Source of the DNA: Amycolatopsis solani
Lineage (GTDB): Bacteria > Actinomycetota > Actinomycetes > Mycobacteriales > Pseudonocardiaceae
NCBI RefSeq assembly: GCF_033441515.1
Contig: NZ_JAWQJT010000003.1
Span: 558,001 to 622,000, forward strand
DNA length: 64,000 nt
Reading direction: 5' to 3'
Made by a program: the position numbers and the translations under genes
Part shown: piece by piece, positions 59,326 to 64,000 of the stretch
Numbering within the stretch: position 1 is the stretch's first letter
Layout: each line of letters starts with the position of its first letter
The notes under the pieces: generated by a model
The model's input: the letters and a program-made list of their open reading frames with translations, nothing else
Database searches by the model: none
What the model was told of the DNA's origin: nothing

Positions 59326-61104
59326 TCAACGAGGCGCGAACCGCCGCAGGAGACCGGCCACGCGCCGGGTCACGGGGGTGAACTCCGGCAGCTTCAGCGC
59401 GGCCAGCAACCCGAACGGGACGGCCATCCCGAGCAAGGTCTGGACCGGCAGTTTCACCCACGCGCCGGCGATCACGCCGAGCGAACCGGGCACGGCGTAC
59501 CCGGCGAGCACCGCGGCCCCGACGCCGAGGGCGCTCGCCCCCAGCACGATCAGGCCGACCCGCAGCGACCGCTTGCTGCGCAGGTGCCCGAGGCGGACCC
59601 ACAGCCAGACCTGGCCGAGCACGGCGCCGACCACGAACCCCGCGCCGTTGACGAGCATCACGCCGTAGACGACGTGCTCGCCGTCGAGCAGCCCGCGGCA
59701 GAGCAGCAGCAGCGGGATCTTCACCGCGGTCATCACGAGCATGATCAGCGTCGGCGTGCGGGCGTCCTTCATCGCGTAGAACACCCGCAGCTGCAACATG
59801 ACCAGCGCGAACGGCAGCAGCCCGACGGCCGAGACGGCGAGAGTTTGGCCGAGCCGCTCGGCGTCCGCCAGCGTGCCGCGGCCCCAGGTGAAGATCGCGA
59901 TGCCGACCGGGGTGCCGACGACGGCCAGCACCGCCGAGATGGGCACGAAGAGCACCGTGGACATCCGGGAGGCGAGCGAGAGGTCGCCGACGAGCGATCC
60001 CGTGTCGCCGTCCGCGGCGGCCCGGCTCATCCGCGGCATCAGCGCGGTCAGCAGCGAAACGCCGAGGATCCCGTACGGCAGCTGGAAAAGCAGCGACGCG
60101 TAGCTGTAGGCCGTCACCCCGCCGCTGGTGCCGCCGGTCAGCACCCGGGTGGTGACGACGAACCCGACGTGGCTGATCACGACGTAGCCGAGGATCCACG
60201 CGGCGAGCCCGCCGAACTCCTTGATCCGCGGGTCGAAGCCCCAGCGCCAGCGGAACCGGAACCCGGTGCGCAGCAACGCCGGGATCAGCACGACGGCCTG
60301 CGCGACGATGCCGAGCGTGGTGCCGAGGCCGAGCACGAGCAGTTTCGGGTCGCTCATCCGGACCGGGTCGAGGGTCAGCTCCCCCGGCACCACGGCGAAC
60401 ACCACGAGCGTGCCGGTGACGACGACGTTGTTGAGCACCGGCGCCCAGGCCGGCGGGCCGAAGACGTTCTGCGCGTTGAGGATCGCGGACAGCAGCGCGA
60501 AGAGGCCGTAGAACAGGATCTGCGGCAGCAGCAGGTACGCCAGCGCGGTGGTCAGCCCGGGGTTGGCCTCCGCTGACGATTTGTCGACGTAGAGCGCGGT
60601 GAACAGCGGCGCGATCGCGACCGCGACGGCCGTGCCGATGGTGAGCAGCACCAGCGCCATCGTGATCAGCCGCTGCGTGTAGGCGCGGCCGCCGTCCGGG
60701 TCGTCGTGGGAGCGGACGAGCAGCGGGACGACGACGCTGGCGAGCACGCCGCCGAAGAGGAGCTCGAAGACGATGTTGGGCAGCGTGTTCGCGACGGTGA
60801 AGGAGTCGTTGACGACCCCGGTCCCGACCACGGCGGCCAGCAGCAGCTTCGCCACGAACCCGGTGACCCGGCTGACCGCGGAGGCGACCGCCATCCGCCC
60901 GCTCGAGCGGGCCAGCGACGAGCCGGCGCCCTCGCCGCGGCCGGCGCTGACCGGGGACGCGGGCGGGCGCGCGACGATCTGGGTGGCGAACTCGTCGTAG
61001 GGCCGCCGCGAGACGTCGAGGTCGCGGGTCGGCCAGTGCGGGCCGCGCAGCTCGCTCGGGAGGAAGACCGTCGCGTCGTCGTCCGCGGGTGGGGGTGCCG
61101 CCAT
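59326..61104 (-). CDS. murJ: MurJ-type lipid II flippase (MviN)
   Basis: A 592-residue polytopic membrane protein with 14 or more helices of the MVF branch of the MOP superfamily. The core starts at 'SSGRMAVASAVSRVTGFVAKLLLAAVVG' and has 'DSFTVANTLPNIVFELLFGGVL', the family signature. It flips lipid II to the outer face for peptidoglycan synthesis. The N-terminal 65 residues are cytoplasmic and polar, as usual in actinobacteria. Here it is not next to the usual sigM/trx neighbours and is divergent from a methionine aminopeptidase gene, so it may be an accessory copy. Confidence 0.87.
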   Translation of the reverse strand: MAAPPPADDDATVFLPSELRGPHWPTRDLDVSRRPYDEFATQIVARPPASPVSAGRGEGAGSSLARSSGRMAVASAVSRVTGFVAKLLLAAVVGTGVVNDSFTVANTLPNIVFELLFGGVLASVVVPLLVRSHDDPDGGRAYTQRLITMALVLLTIGTAVAVAIAPLFTALYVDKSSAEANPGLTTALAYLLLPQILFYGLFALLSAILNAQNVFGPPAWAPVLNNVVVTGTLVVFAVVPGELTLDPVRMSDPKLLVLGLGTTLGIVAQAVVLIPALLRTGFRFRWRWGFDPRIKEFGGLAAWILGYVVISHVGFVVTTRVLTGGTSGGVTAYSYASLLFQLPYGILGVSLLTALMPRMSRAAADGDTGSLVGDLSLASRMSTVLFVPISAVLAVVGTPVGIAIFTWGRGTLADAERLGQTLAVSAVGLLPFALVMLQLRVFYAMKDARTPTLIMLVMTAVKIPLLLLCRGLLDGEHVVYGVMLVNGAGFVVGAVLGQVWLWVRLGHLRSKRSLRVGLIVLGASALGVGAAVLAGYAVPGSLGVIAGAWVKLPVQTLLGMAVPFGLLAALKLPEFTPVTRRVAGLLRRFAPR

Positions 61105-61153
61105 GGCCCAAGCCTGCCAGGTCGGGCGGGCTTCCGGACCGCTTCGCCCCCGA

Positions 61154-61204
61154 CTGGTATTCTTATACCGGAGGAGTGCTACCGTTCCGGTATAAGAATA
61201 CCGG
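61154..61204. promoter_or_regulatory. Twin palindromic operator between murJ-like and MetAP genes
   Basis: Two 18-bp sites of the form CCGGTAT-N4-ATACCGG. The right site (61187-61204) is CCGGTAT-AAGA-ATACCGG, a perfect dyad; the left (61154-61171) has one mismatch. Together they form a 17-bp perfect inverted repeat (61156-61172 with 61186-61202). The centres are 33 bp apart, about three helical turns, suiting two cooperating dimers. Confidence 0.75.
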
Positions 61205-61226
61205 CCCTTGTGACGCGAGGTTTTTC

Positions 61227-62012
61227 GTGATCGAACTGAAGTCGCCTGCGGAGATCGACCGCATGCACGTGACCGGGCGCTTCGTCGCCGAGGTGCTCAC
61301 CGAGGTCGGCCGGCTCGCCGACGTCGGCGTCAACCTCATGGACCTGGAGCACCACGCGCGCGGCATGATCAAGCGGCGCGGGGCGGAATCGTGCTACTGG
61401 GACTACGCGCCCTCGTTCGGCAAGGGGCCGTTCCGCAACGTGATCTGCCTGTCGGTCAACGACGCCGTGCTGCACGGCCTGCCCCACGACTACGTGCTGC
61501 GCGACGGCGACGTGCTCACCGCCGACCTCGCGGTCACCATCGACGGCTGGGCGGCGGACTCGGCGCGCACGGTCATCGTCGGCACCCCGGCCGAGGAGGA
61601 CCTGCGGATCATCCGCGCCACGGAGGAAGCGCTCGAAGCGGCGATCGAGGTGACCCGCGCCGGCAACCGGCTGGGCGACATCTCGGCGGCGATCGGGGCG
61701 GTGGCCGAGGCGTACGGCTACCCGGTCAACACCGAGTTCGGCGGCCACGGCATCGGCCGCACCATGCACGAGGACGTGCACGTGTCCAACAAGGGCACGG
61801 CCGGGCGCGGGATGAAGCTCAAGCCGGGCCTGACGCTGGCGCTCGAACCCTGGTTCGCGCGCACGACCGACCGGATCGTGTTCGACCCCGACGGCTGGAC
61901 CATCCGCTCGGCCGACGGCTCCCGCACGGCCCACTCCGAGCACACGGTCGCCGTCACCGAGGGCGCTCCCCTGGTGCTCACCCGGCGTGCGGCGGAGCTC
62001 GGGAACAACTGA
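61227..62012 (+). CDS. map: Type I methionine aminopeptidase
   Basis: A 261-residue M24 metallopeptidase that removes N-terminal methionine. The metal ligands follow MetAP: 'LTADLAVTIDGWAADSART' (two Asp), 'FGGHGIGRTMHEDVHV' (His) and the Glu residues in 'LALEPWF' and 'AHSEHTVAV'. GTG 61227 follows GAGG. It is preceded by a twin palindromic operator, unusual for a housekeeping enzyme, so this is probably a regulated second copy, possibly linked to stress or antibiotic response. Confidence 0.86.
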   Translation: MIELKSPAEIDRMHVTGRFVAEVLTEVGRLADVGVNLMDLEHHARGMIKRRGAESCYWDYAPSFGKGPFRNVICLSVNDAVLHGLPHDYVLRDGDVLTADLAVTIDGWAADSARTVIVGTPAEEDLRIIRATEEALEAAIEVTRAGNRLGDISAAIGAVAEAYGYPVNTEFGGHGIGRTMHEDVHVSNKGTAGRGMKLKPGLTLALEPWFARTTDRIVFDPDGWTIRSADGSRTAHSEHTVAVTEGAPLVLTRRAAELGNN

Positions 62013-62039
62013 GCGATCCGCGACGCTGCGTGACCCGCG

Positions 62040-62336
62040 TCAGGCGGCGACGGTGATGTCCAGCGCGGCGCGTCCGGCCTCGGTGAGCTCGGCCGGCACG
62101 CGCCCGGTGGCGGCTTCGACGGCGGGCCGCAGGTAGCCGCCGTGGGCGAGCGCGTGGGCGGTCATCTGATCGCAGCAGGCGAATCCGTCGATGAAGAGGT
62201 CGGGCTCGCAGCTGCACGACATCTGCGCGCGCCCCGCCGCCACCGCCTTCAGCATCGCCATCGCGCGGTGGGTGAGCTCGACTCCTGAACCGGACACCGG
62301 ACTGCCTTTCTCCTCGGAACCACTACGCATAGTCAT
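62040..62336 (-). CDS. Small Cys-rich hypothetical protein
   Basis: A 98-residue soluble protein with five cysteines in the middle ('SCSCEPDLFIDGFACCDQM'), perhaps binding a metal or metal cluster, and helical flanks. ATG 62336 or the Val at 'VELTHRAM' could be the start. Similar short proteins occur in Amycolatopsis-like genomes without a known role. It converges on the aminopeptidase gene with a 27-bp gap. Confidence 0.6.
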   Translation of the reverse strand: MTMRSGSEEKGSPVSGSGVELTHRAMAMLKAVAAGRAQMSCSCEPDLFIDGFACCDQMTAHALAHGGYLRPAVEAATGRVPAELTEAGRAALDITVAA

Positions 62337-62426
62337 TCGCCCGTTGGGCCGATTGTGTTACTTACGGCACTATGACGTTTCGGACGCGGAGGAGGTTCCG
62401 TCGAGTCGGAAGCCGGTTCAGACCGC

Positions 62427-62479
62427 GCCCTGAAGGGGACTTTCCTGTCATGTGGTGACAGGAAAGTCCCCTTCAGGGC
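62427..62479. repeat. Palindromic interspersed repeat, copy 1
   Basis: A perfect 24-bp inverted repeat (62427-62450 with 62456-62479), core GGGGACTTTCCTGTCA, loop of five bases. It is related in sequence to copy 2, 166 bp away. Confidence 0.75.
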
Positions 62480-62615
62480 ACCGCCAGCCGGGCCGGGCGA
62501 AACGGGACTACCGCGACCTCGCCGTGCGCCGGACCGAAGCCCGCCCAGGCAACCCGGGAACGCCCCGCTGGCTCCGCTCGGCGGTCCGCCAACCGTGGCG
62601 CGGCCGGCCGCGGGA

Positions 62616-62636
62616 TGAAGGGGACGTTGCCGGCAT
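62616..62636. repeat. Half element of the interspersed repeat
   Basis: TGAAGGGGACGTTGCCGGCA resembles the left arm of the flanking copies but has no right arm. It lies just upstream of copy 2 and may be a decayed member. Confidence 0.45.
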
Positions 62637-62644
62637 CTCCTGCA

Positions 62645-62691
62645 CTGAAGGGGACGTTCCTGTCATCTGGTGACAGGAACGTCCCCTTCAG
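62645..62691. repeat. Palindromic interspersed repeat, copy 2
   Basis: A perfect 21-bp inverted repeat (62645-62665 with 62671-62691), core GGGGACGTTCCTGTCA, loop TCTGG. It differs from copy 1 by TTT to GTT in the arms with compensating change in the opposite arm, so the pairing is maintained. Confidence 0.75.
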
Positions 62692-62712
62692 GGCAGCACG
62701 GGCCGGCGGAGC

Positions 62713-63588
62713 TCAGCGGTCCACCACCCGCCGCGCGTTCGCCAGCCGGACCTCCCGCGCCTTCGCCAGCGCCTCGAACTCGCCACGGCGATCCTCGATC
62801 GCCCGCCGCTGGTAAGCGGTCTCCACCGCCAGCCACGTCCCGGCCAGCCCGGTCCGCGTGCGGCACGCCAGATCCGCCCGGGCCACCCCGATCTCCTCCG
62901 GTGTCGGCGACGGCCCGCTCCACCGGACGTCGTCGTTGGCCGCCCACACGTCGGTGTACCGCTCCCCCGACGCCGCCATGCACTCGCGCCAGCCGGACAT
63001 CGCCGCCTGGACGCGCGGGTCGGCCTGGGCGGTCAGGTACAGCTCGCGGTCGAGCTCGGCGAACGCCGGGCCCGGCAGCGCCGCGGGTACGCCGTCCTCC
63101 AGGCGGCGGCGGGCCTCGCCGAGGCAGCCGCCCTCGGGGACCGGGTGGCCGCGGATCTCCGACGTCCCCTTGCCGGTGTAGACCGCGAGTGCGTCCAGCG
63201 GGGGTGACGGCTGCGGCGGGCGGTCCGGCGGGACCGCCGCGTGGTAGCCGAGCCGGGCGACCTCGGCCGCGTCCACGATCCCGTAGCGGCCGCCCGACGC
63301 CGGGCGGGTCGCGTCCACCGCGTCGGACGGCGGCGGGGTCCACGGGTAGCCGAACCGGGCCAGGCAGTCGCGGGCCAGCAGGCCGGTGGCCCGCTCGATG
63401 GTGTTCACCTCGGCGGCCGGGTGGCGGTAGGCGTCGAACGGGAGCACGACGTCCGCGCCCGACGCGACCGCGCGCACCGGCCCGATCGCGGGCGGCCCGG
63501 GCTCCGCGGCACCGCCCGCCGAGAAGGCGATGCCGCACCCGAGCGCCGCGACGGCGACGGCCGCCGCGGCGATCCGGGTTCTCCTCAT
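62713..63588 (-). CDS. Exported protein of unknown function
   Basis: A 291-residue exported protein. The N-terminus 'MRRTRIAAAAVAVAALGCGI' may be a signal anchor or lipoprotein-like signal. The body has conserved cysteines in 'LARDCLARFGYPW', 'GGCLGEARRRL' and 'WRECMAASGERY', a pattern of secreted actinomycete proteins of unknown function. ATG 63588 overlaps the stop of the next gene upstream (ATGA), so the two are an operon. Confidence 0.7.
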   Translation of the reverse strand: MRRTRIAAAAVAVAALGCGIAFSAGGAAEPGPPAIGPVRAVASGADVVLPFDAYRHPAAEVNTIERATGLLARDCLARFGYPWTPPPSDAVDATRPASGGRYGIVDAAEVARLGYHAAVPPDRPPQPSPPLDALAVYTGKGTSEIRGHPVPEGGCLGEARRRLEDGVPAALPGPAFAELDRELYLTAQADPRVQAAMSGWRECMAASGERYTDVWAANDDVRWSGPSPTPEEIGVARADLACRTRTGLAGTWLAVETAYQRRAIEDRRGEFEALAKAREVRLANARRVVDR

Positions 63589-64000
63589 CCGTAGTACGTG
63601 CCGCAGGCGATGTTGAAGTGGTGGGAGTTCATCACGTCGTTCGCCACCCAGCCGTCGTGGTTGTCGCCGGAGAGCCGGACATCCGCGAAGTTCCGCACCG
63701 TGCCGCTCGACCGGATCGTGAAGCACGACCCCCGGTACTGCGAGTTGTAGTAGACGGCGATCGGGGAGTTGGTGTCCTTGTTCTCCATCGAGCTGACGTT
63801 GTTGTACGTGCCGTCGCCCGCCCACAGCGGGACGCTCGTGCCCGCGTACCGCAGGCTGCCCCAGTTGGCCTGGCTGTTGAAGTTCTCGAACTTGTAGCCA
63901 CCCAGGTCGGAGTTCGAGTACATGCACGCGTACTGCGCCCGGCACGCCGCCTGGGCCGGCGTGGCCGCGGCGACCCCCACGACCGCCGCGACGAGCGCCA
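63585..64000 (-). CDS. Secreted peptidase inhibitor I36-like protein (5' end beyond window)
   Basis: The frame is open to the right window edge. It gives a signal peptide ending 'TPAQA' followed by a mature domain of about 115 residues with four cysteines and 'YACMYSNSDLGGYKFENFNS' and 'ENKDTNSPIAVYYNSQYRGS', typical of the peptidase inhibitor family I36 and crystallin-like folds. It is translationally coupled to the following exported protein gene. The start codon is not in view. Confidence 0.8.
   Translation of the reverse strand, partial: ALVAAVVGVAAATPAQAACRAQYACMYSNSDLGGYKFENFNSQANWGSLRYAGTSVPLWAGDGTYNNVSSMENKDTNSPIAVYYNSQYRGSCFTIRSSGTVRNFADVRLSGDNHDGWVANDVMNSHHFNIACGTYYG

Noticed and set aside
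1..64000. CRISPR arrays, tRNA or rRNA genes
   Set aside because: No spaced direct repeats of CRISPR type, cloverleaf-forming sequence or rRNA-like stretch was recognised by eye; a dedicated scan (tRNAscan-SE, CRISPR finder) would settle it.

Overview
The window is about 70% G+C, uses many GTG starts, and carries actinomycete hallmarks: SARP/AfsR and StrR-type regulators, DesK/NarL-type two-component pairs, leaderless promoters, WYL regulators and a DasR-like box. This points to a filamentous actinomycete, most likely a Pseudonocardiales genus such as Amycolatopsis (inference; no rRNA or marker gene is present). No tRNA, rRNA or CRISPR array was seen.

Layout. 1-13 kb: a transporter remnant fused to a GT4 glycosyltransferase, an ECF sigma/anti-sigma pair, small stress-type proteins, two further glycosyltransferases facing each other, a B12-binding MerR regulator (CarH-like) divergent from an SRPBCC gene with a perfect CRP-type site between them, a two-component system and a secreted peptidase. 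13-15.4 kb: a lower-GC patch with a Fic protein carrying a nuclease-like N-terminus, two small genes and at least six copies of a short hairpin repeat. 15.4-27.5 kb: self-contained regulator/enzyme pairs with visible operators, a second two-component system, an LspA-like protease, a TMEM175-like channel, a LysR/LLM-oxidoreductase pair and three small secreted proteins. 27.5-28.6 kb: a graveyard holding a broken PAS protein, an AbrB-like fragment and IS481 transposase fragments.

29-47.4 kb is the centre of interest, a probable RiPP gene cluster. The leftward arm begins with a GNAT gene and a StrR-type regulator. It then runs through a Nif11-like candidate precursor, a strong hairpin, an Asp/Asn beta-hydroxylase-like enzyme, a B12-type radical SAM enzyme, a GNAT fusion, an alpha/beta hydrolase, a BioB/HydE-like radical SAM enzyme, an acyl-AMP ligase, an ACP, a 2OG-Fe(II) oxygenase and an MFS exporter. 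Most of these genes overlap or nearly touch. The rightward arm holds an APH-like kinase, a HopA1-like protein, a 51-residue Ser/Thr-rich peptide without cysteine, and an MFS exporter. It is closed by a convergent AfsR/SARP regulator. Kinase/HopA1 pairs dehydrate Ser/Thr in thioamitides and class V lanthipeptides. Here no YcaO, no lanthionine cyclase and no cysteine in the peptide are seen. The ligase, ACP and GNAT suggest acylation. The product inferred is a linear, dehydrated, hydroxylated and possibly lipidated peptide.

47.4-48.4 kb has no convincing gene. 48.4-64 kb is mostly core-like: TetR, two WYL regulators with perfect palindromic operators, DinB and AlkZ-like proteins, a yeast-type cytosine deaminase, an IPNS-like oxygenase, a lipoprotein, a diguanylate cyclase, a GH18 chitinase with a DasR-like box, an NCS1 cytosine permease, MurJ divergent from a type I methionine aminopeptidase across a twin-palindrome operator, palindromic repeats, and a secreted I36-type inhibitor cut by the window edge.
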